Part shown: one piece after another, positions 35,693 through 44,743 of the stretch
How positions within the stretch are numbered: the first letter of the stretch is position 1
Layout: each line of letters begins with the position of its first letter
DNA from: Bordetella sp. H567
GTDB taxonomy: Bacteria; Pseudomonadota; Gammaproteobacteria; Burkholderiales; Burkholderiaceae_B
Assembly (NCBI RefSeq): GCF_001704295.1
Contig: NZ_CP012334.1
Location: 558,001-622,000, forward strand
Direction of reading: 5' to 3'
Length of the DNA stretch: 64,000 bases
Notes under the pieces: model-generated
What the model was told of the DNA's origin: nothing
Databases searched by the model: none
What the model saw: the letters and a program-made list of their open reading frames with translations, nothing else
Position numbers and translations under genes: made by a program

Positions 35693-36667
35693 ATGAAGCA
35701 AGGCCAGGCAGTCAGACTACTGTTCGCCGCCCTGGCGTTCGCCGTATCGGCGGGCGCGATGGCGCAGACCAAGCTCAAGTGGGCACACGTCTACGAGACG
35801 TCCGAACCTTTCCATACCGAATCGGTCTGGGCGGCCCAGGAAATAGAAAAACGTACCAACGGGCGCTATCACATCGATGTCTATCCGGCCTCGCAGCTGG
35901 GCAAGGAAAACGACATCAACCAGGGCCTGACGCTGGGTACCGTGGACATCATCATCTCGGGTTCGAGCTTCGCGGCCAAGGCCTTCCCGCGCATCGGCGT
36001 CACCTACTATCCCTACACCTTCCGCAACCCGCAGCACCTGCTGGCCTATACCAAGAGCGATATCTACAAGGAGCTGGTCGAGGGCTACGAAAAGAAGAGC
36101 GGCAACCATATCGTCGCCACCACCTACTACGGTACGCGACAGACCACGTCGAACCGCCGCATCCAGAAGTGCTCCGACATGCAGGGCCTGAAGATGCGCG
36201 TGCCGGACGTGCCGGCCTACCTGGCAATGCCGCGCGCCTGCGGCGCCAACACCTCGCCCATCGCCTTCGCCGAGGTCTACCTGGCCCTGCAGAACGGCAC
36301 GGTGGAAGCGCAGGAAAACCCGCTCACCACCATCGAGGCCAAGAAGTTCTACGAGGTGCAGAAGTACATCGCCCTGACGGCGCACATCGTCGACCACCTG
36401 AACACCATCATTTCGGGGACCTTGTGGAAGAAGCTGTCGCCCGAGGACCGCAAGATCTTCGCCGAGGTCGCGCAGCAGGCCGCCGAGCGGGCCTCGCAGA
36501 AGATCATCGTCCGCGAGGCGGAACTGGTCGAGGAGTTCAACAAGAAAGGCATCGCGGTGGATAAAGTGGACGTCGACGACTTCCGCAAGACGGTGCTGGA
36601 GAAGGTGCCGTTCAAGCAGTACGGCTATGAAAAATCCGACTGGGAAAAAATCCAGGCGGTGAAGTAA
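35693..36667 (+). CDS. dctP: TRAP transporter solute-binding protein DctP
   Basis: A 324-residue periplasmic binding protein with a signal peptide cleaved after about residue 25 (FAALAFAVSAGAMAQ). The mature protein begins TKLKWAHVYETSEPFH, and shows the family segments KRTNGRYHIDVYPASQLGKENDINQGLTLGTVDI and GLKMRVPDVPAY, where Arg contacts the carboxylate of the ligand. It captures an acidic solute, in this context a hexuronate or aldonate, and gives it to the adjoining membrane subunits. Confidence 0.94.
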   Translation: MKQGQAVRLLFAALAFAVSAGAMAQTKLKWAHVYETSEPFHTESVWAAQEIEKRTNGRYHIDVYPASQLGKENDINQGLTLGTVDIIISGSSFAAKAFPRIGVTYYPYTFRNPQHLLAYTKSDIYKELVEGYEKKSGNHIVATTYYGTRQTTSNRRIQKCSDMQGLKMRVPDVPAYLAMPRACGANTSPIAFAEVYLALQNGTVEAQENPLTTIEAKKFYEVQKYIALTAHIVDHLNTIISGTLWKKLSPEDRKIFAEVAQQAAERASQKIIVREAELVEEFNKKGIAVDKVDVDDFRKTVLEKVPFKQYGYEKSDWEKIQAVK

Positions 36668-36680
36668 GGGAGGAACCGCC

Positions 36681-37292
36681 ATGGCCACCGATGCACACGT
36701 TTCCCCGGTCGGCGTATCGTCGGCACAGACGGAGCAGCACACGTCGTCCGTCGAATCCATCGTTTCCAGCTTCGAGGAAGCCGATCACCAGCAGGCCGAT
36801 CTGTCCGGCCATACGTTCGAGGACTGGCTCTGCCTGGGCCTGTTCTGGATCATGGCCCTGCTGGTGTTCCTGCAGTTCTTCACGCGTTATGTGATGAACG
36901 ATTCCTTCGCATGGACCGAAGAACTTGCCACCTACGCCCTGATCGGGGTCGTGTTCATCGGCGCCGCGATGTGCGTGCGCACCGGCCGGCATATCCAGGT
37001 GGACTTTCTGTACCGCTACCTGCCGCATGCGGCGGGGCGGGTGATGTCCACGCTGATCGATGTGGCGCGCACCGTGTTCTTCGCCTATGTCGCCTGGCTG
37101 GTGTGGCGCTATATCGATCTGGTCGGCGACGAGCCGATGACGACCGTCGAATGGAATAAATCCTATGTGTACTGGCTTGCGCTGTTTGGCTTCGTGCTGA
37201 TGGCCGCGCGGTCGGCACAGGTCACCGTGGTGAACTGGCGCCAGGGCTATTCCAATTTGGAACGGCCGGAAGCGTACGACACGCTGGACTGA
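36681..37292 (+). CDS. dctQ: TRAP transporter small membrane subunit DctQ
   Basis: A 203-residue four-helix membrane protein. Helix 1 is LCLGLFWIMALLVFLQFFTRYV, followed by the family motif FAWTEELATYALIGVVFIGAAMCVRTGRHIQVDFL. The N-terminal ~50 residues are a polar, Ser/Glu-rich extension before the first helix, longer than in most DctQ. It begins 13 bp after dctP. Confidence 0.92.
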   Translation: MATDAHVSPVGVSSAQTEQHTSSVESIVSSFEEADHQQADLSGHTFEDWLCLGLFWIMALLVFLQFFTRYVMNDSFAWTEELATYALIGVVFIGAAMCVRTGRHIQVDFLYRYLPHAAGRVMSTLIDVARTVFFAYVAWLVWRYIDLVGDEPMTTVEWNKSYVYWLALFGFVLMAARSAQVTVVNWRQGYSNLERPEAYDTLD

Positions 37293-37319
37293 AACACGCA
37301 AAACGACAAGGGGCTGGGC

Positions 37320-38726
37320 ATGTGGATATTGATCTGTACCTTCCTGCTGATGATGATCGTCGGCGTGCCGGTGGCGGTGTCCATGGCGGGCGCCTCGCTG
37401 CTCTACCTGCTGGTGTCCGGCGATGTTCCCGACGTCGTGGTGGCGCAGCGGATGATCGCGGGCGTGGAGTCCTTTCCCCTGCTTGCCGTGCCCTTTTTCA
37501 TCCTGGCCGGTAACCTGATGAACATCGCGGGCATCACGGGGCGCATCTATAACTTCGCGGTCGCCCTGGTGGGCTGGATGCGGGGCGGCCTGGGCCATGT
37601 GAACATCATCGGTTCGGTGGTGTTCGCCGGCATGTCCGGCACCGCCATCGCGGACGCGGCCGGGCTGGGCACCATCGAGATCAAGGCCATGAAGGACCAT
37701 GGCTACAAGACGGAATTCGCGGTCGGCGTGACGGCGGCCTCCGCCACGCTGGGGCCCATCATCCCGCCGTCGCTGCCCTTCGTGATCTACGGCATGATGG
37801 CCAACGTATCCATCGGCTCGCTGTTCCTGGCCGGCATCGTGCCGGGCGCCGTGCTGACGATACTGATGATGTTCACGGTGGCCTATTTCGCCCGCAAGAA
37901 CGGCTGGGGCAGCGACGTGAAATTCGACCTGCGTCGGCTGGGAACGGCCACGCTGGAAGTGCTGATCGTACTGGCGTTCCCGTTCTCGATCTGGGCGATG
38001 ACGCGGATGGGCGTATCGACCAACTGGGCGGCGATCATCGCCTTCGCCGTGCTGCTGATCCTGGACTGGCGCTTCAATTTTTCCGCCGTCATGGCGTTGA
38101 TGGCGCCCGTCATCCTGATCGGCGGCATGACGCTGGGCTGGTTCACCCCCACCGAAGCCGCCGTGGCTGCCGTGGTATGGGCCTTGTTCCTGGGCCTGGT
38201 GCGCTATCGCAGCATGACCTTGCGCCTGTTGGCCAAGGCCACGTTCGAGACCATCGAAACCACCGCGTCGGTGCTGTTCATCGTGACGGCCGCATCGGTG
38301 TTCGCCTGGCTGCTGACCACCACGCAGGCCGCGCAGGCGCTGACCGACGCCATCCTGAGCCTGACGCACAGCAAGTGGGTGTTCCTGATGCTGGCGAATG
38401 TGCTGATCCTGGTGGTGGGCTGCTTCATCGACACCATCGCGGCCATCACCATCCTGGTACCCATCCTGCTGCCCATCGTCCTGAAGCTGGGCATCGACCC
38501 CATCCATTTCGGCCTGGTCATGACCTTGAACCTGATGATCGGCCTGCTGCACCCGCCGCTGGGCATGGTGCTGTTCGTCCTGGCGCGCGTGGCGCGGCTG
38601 TCGGTGGAGCGAACCACCATGGCGATCCTGCCGTGGCTGGTGCCGCTGTTCCTGGCGCTGATCGCCATCACCTACGTGCCGGAGATTACGTTGTGGTTGC
38701 CGCGTGCATTGGGCATGGGTAATTGA
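37320..38726 (+). CDS. dctM: TRAP transporter large membrane subunit DctM
   Basis: A 468-residue, about 12-helix, sodium-driven permease of the DctM type. Conserved segments include GVPVAVSMAGASLLYLL, GMSGTAIADAAGLGTIEIKAM, GVTAASATLGPIIPPSLPFVIYG and GLLHPPLGMVLFVLARVA. It completes the three-part importer with dctP and dctQ. It is somewhat longer than the usual ~430 residues, and its end lies 23 bp before the next start. Confidence 0.94.
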   Translation: MWILICTFLLMMIVGVPVAVSMAGASLLYLLVSGDVPDVVVAQRMIAGVESFPLLAVPFFILAGNLMNIAGITGRIYNFAVALVGWMRGGLGHVNIIGSVVFAGMSGTAIADAAGLGTIEIKAMKDHGYKTEFAVGVTAASATLGPIIPPSLPFVIYGMMANVSIGSLFLAGIVPGAVLTILMMFTVAYFARKNGWGSDVKFDLRRLGTATLEVLIVLAFPFSIWAMTRMGVSTNWAAIIAFAVLLILDWRFNFSAVMALMAPVILIGGMTLGWFTPTEAAVAAVVWALFLGLVRYRSMTLRLLAKATFETIETTASVLFIVTAASVFAWLLTTTQAAQALTDAILSLTHSKWVFLMLANVLILVVGCFIDTIAAITILVPILLPIVLKLGIDPIHFGLVMTLNLMIGLLHPPLGMVLFVLARVARLSVERTTMAILPWLVPLFLALIAITYVPEITLWLPRALGMGN

Positions 38727-38749
38727 TTTTCATCGGAGGCGGTATCAAC

Positions 38750-39505
38750 ATGGGTCAGCGATTGGCGGGTAAGTTGGCGTTCGTCACGGCGGCGGGGCAG
38801 GGCATAGGCAGGGCGACGGCGGAAGCCTTCCTGCGCGAGGGCGCGCGGGTCATCGCCGCGGACATCAACCCCACGGGACTGAGCGCCCTGGCCGAGCTGC
38901 CCGACTGCACCGTCCTGGAACTGGACGTGACCGACGCGCAGGCGGTCAGGCAGGCCGTGGCCGACGCGGGCAGCGTCGACATCCTGTTCAACGGCGCGGG
39001 CTATGTCCACGCCGGCGGCATCCTGGAAGCCACGGACGACGACCTGACCTTCGCCGTGGAGCTGAACGTGCGCGCCATGATGCGGCTGATCCAGGGCTTC
39101 CTGCCGGGCATGCTGGCCAAGGGCGGCGGCTCCATCATCAACATGGCATCCGTCGCGGGCAGCATCAAGGCCGTGCCGAATCGTTTCATCTACAGCACCA
39201 CCAAGGCCGCCGTGGTCGGATTGACCAAATCCGTCGCGCTGGATTTCGTCGGCAAGGGCATACGCTGCAACGCCATCTGCCCCGGTACGGTAGAGTCGCC
39301 GTCACTGCGCGACCGCATCGCGGCGCAGGCCCGCCAGAGCGGGCAGGAGCCGCGGGACGTCGAGGCCTCCTTCGTGGCGCGGCAACCCATGGGCCGCCTG
39401 GGCCGCGCCGAGGAAATCGCGGCGCTGGCCGTCTACCTGGCCAGCGACGAATCCGCTTTCACCACCGGCACGACGCAGGTGATCGACGGTGGTTGGTCGA
39501 ATTGA
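38750..39505 (+). CDS. SDR dehydrogenase, 2-keto-3-deoxy-L-fuconate dehydrogenase-like
   Basis: A 251-residue NAD-dependent short-chain dehydrogenase started at ATG 38750, which has the ribosome site ggaggcggtatcaac; an in-frame codon at 38723 overlaps dctM. Motifs are TAAGQGIGRATAEAF, NGAGYVHAGG, and the catalytic YSTTK. It resembles enzymes that oxidise 2-keto-3-deoxy sugar acids, which fits with the following FAH-family hydrolase. Substrate identity is inferred from neighbours only. Confidence 0.88.
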   Translation: MGQRLAGKLAFVTAAGQGIGRATAEAFLREGARVIAADINPTGLSALAELPDCTVLELDVTDAQAVRQAVADAGSVDILFNGAGYVHAGGILEATDDDLTFAVELNVRAMMRLIQGFLPGMLAKGGGSIINMASVAGSIKAVPNRFIYSTTKAAVVGLTKSVALDFVGKGIRCNAICPGTVESPSLRDRIAAQARQSGQEPRDVEASFVARQPMGRLGRAEEIAALAVYLASDESAFTTGTTQVIDGGWSN

Positions 39506-39508
39506 GAC

Positions 39509-39720
39509 CACCCCCGAAGCGCTTCGCGCTTCCCCCTCAAGGGGGCGACGCTGGCGGACCGGCGGAGCCGGATCCGCGGCGTCCCGGATCTGGGGAGACC
39601 TGTTTCATGCGGCGAGTGGTGTGATGGGGCCATCCGTCGAAGCGCTATGCGCTTCCCCATCAAGGCGCGACGCTGGCGGACCCGGCGGCGTCCCGGGTCT
39701 GGGGGCATCCGTTTCATGCG
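39509..39720. repeat. Two copies of a GC-rich intergenic repeat
   Basis: Copy 1 (about 39509-39625) and copy 2 (about 39632-39720) share GAAGCGCT, GCGCTTCCCC, TCAAGG, CGACGCTGGCGGAC, GGCGTCCCGG, TCTGGGG and GTTTCATGCGG in the same order. Copy 1 contains CCCCC-TCAA-GGGGG (39532-39545), a tetraloop hairpin, and GAAGCG/CGCTTC arms. This style of repeat is common between genes in Alcaligenaceae. It separates the SDR gene from the hydrolase gene. Confidence 0.75.
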
Positions 39721-39794
39721 GTGCGCAGGGTGCGTAGCACCATGGATTACGAGGACTTAGTGGAACTTACTGAACTCATGCATAAGGAAACACG

Positions 39795-40658
39795 ATGAAG
39801 CTGATGCGCTACGGTGCCAAGGGCGCCGAGAAACCCGCCATGTTGGACCGCGATGGCAAGGTGCGAGACCTGTCCGGCGTGGTGCCGGATATCACGGCGG
39901 ATTTGCTGACGCCGCAGGGGCTGGCGCCGCTCGCCAAGGTGGATGCGGCCAGCCTGCCGGTGGTGACGGAGCCTGGCCGGATCGCGCCGCCCTGGCGCGG
40001 CATGGGCAAGTTCATCTGCATCGGCCTGAACTATGCGGACCACGCCGCCGAATCGGGGCTGCCGCTTCCGGCCGAGCCGGTCGTGTTCATGAAGCCGACC
40101 AGCTGCGTCGTCGGCAGCCACGATCCGGTCGTCATGCCCCAGGGGTCGGTGAAGACCGACTGGGAGGTCGAACTGGGCGTGGTCATCGGCGCGCGTGCCC
40201 GTTACGTGGCCGAAGCGGACGCGCTGAAGCATGTGGCCGGCTACTGCATCGTCAACGACGTATCGGAACGCGAATACCAGATCGAGCGCGGCGGAACCTG
40301 GGACAAGGGCAAGGGTTGCGACACCTTCGGGCCGGTCGGTCCCTGGCTGGTGACGGCCGACGAGGTCGCCGACCCGCAGAACCTGGGCATGTGGCTGGAG
40401 GTCAACGGCAAACGCATGCAGACCGGCAATACTCGCACGATGATCTTCAATGTCGCGCAGCTGGTCAGCTATGTCAGCCGCTTCATGACGCTGTACCCCG
40501 GCGACCTCATCACCACCGGCACGCCGCCGGGCGTCGGCCTGGGCATGAAGCCGCCCGTGTACCTGAAGGACGGCGACACGATGCGGCTGGGCATCGACGG
40601 GCTGGGCGAACAGCAGCAATCCGTGCATGCATGGAATCCGGAATTGATTGACGGCTGA
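39795..40658 (+). CDS. Fumarylacetoacetate hydrolase-family enzyme, diketo-deoxy sugar-acid hydrolase-like
   Basis: A 287-residue FAH-domain protein. The N-terminal ~70 residues precede the catalytic core, which starts FICIGLNYADHAAESG. Metal-binding and active-site segments are KTDWEVELGVVIGARA (acidic ligands) and NDVSEREYQIERGGTWDKGKGCDTFGPVGPW, with TGTPPGVGLGMKPPVYLKDGD at the C-terminus. It resembles 2,4-diketo-3-deoxy-L-fuconate hydrolase, which cuts the diketo acid made by the SDR to pyruvate plus a hydroxy acid. Function here is inferred from family and context. Confidence 0.9.
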   Translation: MKLMRYGAKGAEKPAMLDRDGKVRDLSGVVPDITADLLTPQGLAPLAKVDAASLPVVTEPGRIAPPWRGMGKFICIGLNYADHAAESGLPLPAEPVVFMKPTSCVVGSHDPVVMPQGSVKTDWEVELGVVIGARARYVAEADALKHVAGYCIVNDVSEREYQIERGGTWDKGKGCDTFGPVGPWLVTADEVADPQNLGMWLEVNGKRMQTGNTRTMIFNVAQLVSYVSRFMTLYPGDLITTGTPPGVGLGMKPPVYLKDGDTMRLGIDGLGEQQQSVHAWNPELIDG

Positions 40659-40668
40659 ACGCCACGTG

Positions 40669-40712
40669 CCCGCCGCACGCCATGGCGCCACGCCGTGGCG
40701 TGCAGCGGCGGG
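40669..40712 (+). terminator. Large hairpin between the FAH hydrolase and the dehydratase gene
   Basis: CCCGCCGC (40669-40676) pairs with GCGGCGGG (40705-40712), and inside it ACGCCA pairs with TGGCGT, giving a stem of about 14 pairs with a small bulge. No T-tract follows. In a same-strand 147-bp gap it may act as a terminator, an attenuator, or a stabilising 3' end for the upstream message. Confidence 0.45.
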
Positions 40713-40805
40713 CCTGCGGTAAGCCTGACTGAACCTGAACCTGAACGCGTCCGCATGGCGCCCTTCTCCCGCGGGGAAGAGGGCGCACCGACAGGAGGCT
40801 AGAGA

Positions 40806-42341
40806 GTGAACGCCATCGACAACCCGGTCATCCGTATCCACCCGGCCGACAATGTCGTGATCGCGCGGCGCCAGCTGCTGGGCGGCACGCGCCTGCCGGC
40901 GGAAGACGTCACCGTGGTGGGCCTGATACCACCCGGCCACAAGATCGCCGTGCGCGCCATTCCGGCTGGTTCGCCCGTGCGCCGCTACAACCAGATCATC
41001 GGCATCGCGCGCAGCGACATCGCCGCCGGCCAGCACGTCCACACCCATAACCTGGAGTTCAGCGAATTCCAGCGCGACTATGCGGTGGGGCGAGATGCCC
41101 ATCCCACCGCCTATGTCGAGACGCCCGCCACCTTCGAGGGCATCGTGCGGCCCGACGGCCGCGTCGCGACGCGCAACTACATCGGCGTCCTGACGTCCGT
41201 CAATTGCTCGGCCACCGTCGCGCGCGCCATCGCCGACCACTTCCGCCGCGACATCAATCCGGGCGCGCTGGCCGACTACCCCAACGTCGACGGGGTGGTC
41301 GCGCTGACCCATGGCGCCGGCTGCGCCACCAGCAGCGAAGGCGAACCCTTGAAGGTATTGCGCCGGACCCTGGGCGGCTATGCGCGCCATCCCAACTTCG
41401 CCGGCCTGATGCTGGTGGGCCTGGGCTGCGAAACCAATCAGATCGGCGGGCTGATGGAGCAGGAAGGCCTGACGCAAAGCCGGCAGCTGCAGACCTTCAA
41501 CATCCAGGATACCGGGGGCACCCGCAAGACCGTGGCGCGCGGCATCGAGCTGGTCGAATGGATGCTCGAAGAGGCCAACCGCGTGCGGCGCACGCCCGTG
41601 CCGGCCAGCCACATCACGGTCGGCCTGCAATGCGGCGGCTCCGACGGCTATTCCGGCATCAGCGCCAATCCGGCGCTGGGCGCCGCGGTCGACCTGCTGG
41701 TGCGCCACGGCGGCACGGCCATCCTGTCCGAGACCCCTGAAATCTACGGTGGCGAGCACCTGCTCACGCGCCGCGCCGTATCGCCCGCCGTGGCGGAAAA
41801 GCTGATCGCGCGGCTGCGCTGGTGGGAGGATTATTGCCGCCGCAACGACGCCGAAATGGACAACAACCCGTCCGCCGGCAACAAGGCCGGCGGCCTGACC
41901 ACCATCCTGGAGAAGTCCCTGGGCGCCATCGCGAAAAGCGGCACGACGAACCTGGTCGACGTCTACGAATATGCCGAACCCGTGACGGCGCGCGGCCTGG
42001 TCTTCATGGACACGCCGGGCTACGACCCCGTGTCGGCGACCGGTCAGGTGGCCGGCGGCGCCAACCTGATCTGCTTTACCACCGGCCGGGGCTCGGCCTA
42101 CGGCTGTGCGCCGGCGCCATCGCTGAAGCTCTCCACCAACACGGCCTTGTGGGACCGCCAGGAAGATGACATCGACATCGACTGCGGCGCCATCGTCGAA
42201 GGGGGCGCGACCGTGGCGGAAATGGGCGAACGCATCTTCCAGCTGATGCTGGCCACGGCCTCGGGCCGCACGACCAAGAGCGAAGCCCACGGCTACGGGC
42301 AGAACGAGTTCGTGCCGTGGCAGCTGGGCGCCGTGATGTAA
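40806..42341 (+). CDS. UxaA/GarD-family sugar-acid dehydratase
   Basis: A 511-residue altronate/galactarate dehydratase-type enzyme, started at GTG 40806 behind ggaggctagaga. The N-terminal ~100 residues are the SAF domain (DNVVIARRQLLGGT...VRRYNQIIGIARSDIAAGQHVHTHNL). The catalytic domain contains the cysteines GCATSSEG, GLGCETNQIGG, GLQCGGSDGYSGI and the C-terminal FTTGRGSAYGCAPAPSLKLSTN, which hold the iron. It dehydrates an aldonate or aldarate to a 2-keto-3-deoxy acid. The exact substrate is not visible. Confidence 0.92.
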   Translation: MNAIDNPVIRIHPADNVVIARRQLLGGTRLPAEDVTVVGLIPPGHKIAVRAIPAGSPVRRYNQIIGIARSDIAAGQHVHTHNLEFSEFQRDYAVGRDAHPTAYVETPATFEGIVRPDGRVATRNYIGVLTSVNCSATVARAIADHFRRDINPGALADYPNVDGVVALTHGAGCATSSEGEPLKVLRRTLGGYARHPNFAGLMLVGLGCETNQIGGLMEQEGLTQSRQLQTFNIQDTGGTRKTVARGIELVEWMLEEANRVRRTPVPASHITVGLQCGGSDGYSGISANPALGAAVDLLVRHGGTAILSETPEIYGGEHLLTRRAVSPAVAEKLIARLRWWEDYCRRNDAEMDNNPSAGNKAGGLTTILEKSLGAIAKSGTTNLVDVYEYAEPVTARGLVFMDTPGYDPVSATGQVAGGANLICFTTGRGSAYGCAPAPSLKLSTNTALWDRQEDDIDIDCGAIVEGGATVAEMGERIFQLMLATASGRTTKSEAHGYGQNEFVPWQLGAVM

Positions 42342-42422
42342 CGCGGGCGCGGCGCCGTCCGCGCGCGCCCGCGCCGATGGAAAAAACAGCCACATGCAGC
42401 CCATACCCAGGAATCCCTGCCC

Positions 42423-43634
42423 ATGAAGATCACCTCCGCACGCGTCATCGTCTGCAGCCCGGGCCGCAATTTCGTGACGCTGAAGATCGAAACCGACGAA
42501 GGCCTGACCGGCATCGGCGACGCCACCCTGAACGGGCGCGAGCTGTCCGTGGCCAGCTATCTGTCCGACCATGTCATTCCCTGCCTGATCGGGCGGGACG
42601 CCCACCAGATCGAGGATATCTGGCAGTTCCTGTATCGCGGGGCCTACTGGCGCAAGGGCCCCGTCACCATGACCGCCATCGCGGCCGTCGACACGGCGCT
42701 GTGGGACATCAAGGCCAAGGCCGCCAACCTGCCGCTGTACCAGCTGCTGGGCGGCAAGAGCCGCACCGGCGTCATGGTCTACGGCCATGCCAATGGCCGC
42801 GACATCGAGGAAACCGCCGACGAAGTGCTGCGCTATCGCGATATGGGCTACCGCGCCATTCGCGCCCAGAGCGGGGTGCCGGGGCTGCAATCGGTCTATG
42901 GCGTGGGCCGCGGCCGCATGTTCTACGAACCCGCGGATGCATCGCTGCCGTCCGAGCACGACTGGTCCACGGAAAAATACCTGGACCACACGCCCAAGCT
43001 GTTCGAGAAGATCCGCGATGCCGTGGGCTGGGACGTGCACCTGCTGCACGACGTCCATCATCGCTTGACGCCCATCGAGGCCGGCCGGCTGGGTAAATCC
43101 CTGGAGCCCTATCGTTTGTTCTGGATCGAGGACCCGACCCCCGCCGAGAACCAGGACGCCTTCCGCCTGATCCGCCAGCATACCGTCACGCCGCTGGCCG
43201 TCGGCGAGATCTTCAGCACGGTATGGGACTGCAAGGACCTGATCCAGAACCAGCTGATCGACTATATCCGCGCCACCGTCGTGCATGCCGGCGGTATCAC
43301 GCACCTGCGGCGCATCGCCGATCTTGCCGCCTTGTACCAGGTGCGCACGGGCTGCCACGGCGCCACCGACCTGTCGCCGGTCTGCATGGGGGCCGCGCTG
43401 CACTTCGACATCGCCATACCGAATTTCGGCGTGCAGGAATACATGCGCCACACCGAGGAAACCGATGCCGTCTTTCCCCATGCGTATCGCTTCGAGGATG
43501 GCATGATGGTGCCCGGCGATGTGCCCGGGCATGGCGTGGAGATCGACGAAGCGCTGGCGGACAAGTATCCCTACCAGCGTGCCTATCTGCCGGTGAACCG
43601 GCTCGCTCACGACGGAACCTTATGGAATTGGTAG
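42423..43634 (+). CDS. manD: D-mannonate dehydratase, enolase superfamily (ManD)
   Basis: A 403-residue enzyme with near-full family signature: [23 protein letters not shown] at the start, [15 protein letters not shown], the metal ligand Asp in [17 protein letters not shown], Glu in [16 protein letters not shown] and Glu in [14 protein letters not shown], and the catalytic His in [11 protein letters not shown]. It converts D-mannonate to 2-keto-3-deoxy-D-gluconate. Some members act slowly on D-gluconate instead. Its place with a 5-dehydrogenase and TRAP importer suggests a gulonate/mannonate route. Confidence 0.93.
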   Translation: MKITSARVIVCSPGRNFVTLKIETDEGLTGIGDATLNGRELSVASYLSDHVIPCLIGRDAHQIEDIWQFLYRGAYWRKGPVTMTAIAAVDTALWDIKAKAANLPLYQLLGGKSRTGVMVYGHANGRDIEETADEVLRYRDMGYRAIRAQSGVPGLQSVYGVGRGRMFYEPADASLPSEHDWSTEKYLDHTPKLFEKIRDAVGWDVHLLHDVHHRLTPIEAGRLGKSLEPYRLFWIEDPTPAENQDAFRLIRQHTVTPLAVGEIFSTVWDCKDLIQNQLIDYIRATVVHAGGITHLRRIADLAALYQVRTGCHGATDLSPVCMGAALHFDIAIPNFGVQEYMRHTEETDAVFPHAYRFEDGMMVPGDVPGHGVEIDEALADKYPYQRAYLPVNRLAHDGTLWNW

Positions 43635-43642
43635 GACAGTTC

Positions 43643-44710
43643 ATGCGTCACTGCAATGCCGATGCGCTTATCGATTGGGGCGCGGCCTGCCTGCGCGCGC
43701 ACGACGTCCCGGACGACGATGCGCGTCGCGTCGCGCACAGCCTGGTCCAGACCAGCCTGTGGGGCATCGATTCCCATGGCATCGCGCGCCTGCCGCATTA
43801 TCTGAACCGGCTGGCGCACGGATCCATCCTGGCGCGGCCGGCCATCATCGTTACCCGTAGCGGCGCCGCGACCGCCCACGTCCAGGGCGGGCAGGGGCTG
43901 GGGATCGTCGTCGCGCATCGCGCGAACCGCGTGGCCATGGACATCGCCGCCGAATGCGGGGTGGCCGCGGTAGGCGTGTCCGACTCGTCGCACTGCGGCG
44001 CCATCGGCCTGTACACGCGCGATGCCGCGCGGGCCGGCATGATAGGCATAGGCTTCACGCATTCCGATTCCATCGCCGCGCCATTCGGCGGGCACGTGCC
44101 CTTCCTGGGCACCAATCCCATTTCCATTGCCTTTCCACGCGCGGACGGCGAGCCGGTCTGCCTGGACATGGCCACGACATCCATCCCGTGGAATCGCGTC
44201 ATGAACGTCCGGCGCGAGGGGGGAACGCTGCCCGAAGGCGTCGCGCTGGATGCGCAGGGCGCCGACGCTCAGGATGCCCAGGATGCGCGCGCCTTGCGTC
44301 CGCTGGGCGGGCCGTCGTACGGACACAAGGGATACGCGCTGGCGTTGATGATCGAGTTGCTGTGCGGGCCCTTGAACGGCAATCCCTACGGCCCGCATAT
44401 CTCGCCGATGTATGAACAACTGCAGCTGCCGCGCCGTCTGGGCGCCTTTTTCATCGTCATCGACCCGATGCGGTTTGCCGGCGGGCCGACGCTGGCGGCC
44501 ACGATCGAGCAAATGGCACGTGAGTTGGCGGAACAGCCTGGCGGGCCCCGCATGCCGGGCGACCCCGAACGCGACGCAGCCGCGCGACGGGAGGCGGAGG
44601 GTATCCCCATCGAGCCGGGCTTGTGGAGCGAGATGAGCACGTGGAGCGAGTGCCTGCGTGTGCCGCTGCCCTCGGCGCGGGACGGGCGCCAGCGCGGGCC
44701 CGAGCTGTAG
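43643..44710 (+). CDS. Ldh-family (malate/L-lactate/ureidoglycolate-type) NAD(P) dehydrogenase
   Basis: A 355-residue oxidoreductase of the non-Rossmann Ldh_2 family. Conserved text includes WGIDSHGIARLPHYLNRLAHG (with the catalytic His), VGVSDSSHCGAIGLYTRDAA, PFGGHVPFLGTNPISIAFPR and GHKGYALALMIELLCGPL. I chose ATG 43643 because ggtagga lies before it; ATG 43622 would overlap manD by 13 bp. Members reduce or oxidise 2-keto/2-hydroxy acids, here probably a sugar-acid intermediate. It is last in the catabolic run. Confidence 0.9.
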   Translation: MRHCNADALIDWGAACLRAHDVPDDDARRVAHSLVQTSLWGIDSHGIARLPHYLNRLAHGSILARPAIIVTRSGAATAHVQGGQGLGIVVAHRANRVAMDIAAECGVAAVGVSDSSHCGAIGLYTRDAARAGMIGIGFTHSDSIAAPFGGHVPFLGTNPISIAFPRADGEPVCLDMATTSIPWNRVMNVRREGGTLPEGVALDAQGADAQDAQDARALRPLGGPSYGHKGYALALMIELLCGPLNGNPYGPHISPMYEQLQLPRRLGAFFIVIDPMRFAGGPTLAATIEQMARELAEQPGGPRMPGDPERDAAARREAEGIPIEPGLWSEMSTWSECLRVPLPSARDGRQRGPEL

Positions 44711-44743
44711 CCTCTTGCCGGTTCCGGCCAGTGATCCACCACT

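Noticed and set aside
39747-43610. 1287-codon minus-strand open frame
   Set aside because: It lies antisense to the FAH hydrolase, UxaA and ManD genes, whose motifs are unambiguous; the product is a His/Arg/Gly-rich shadow without domains.
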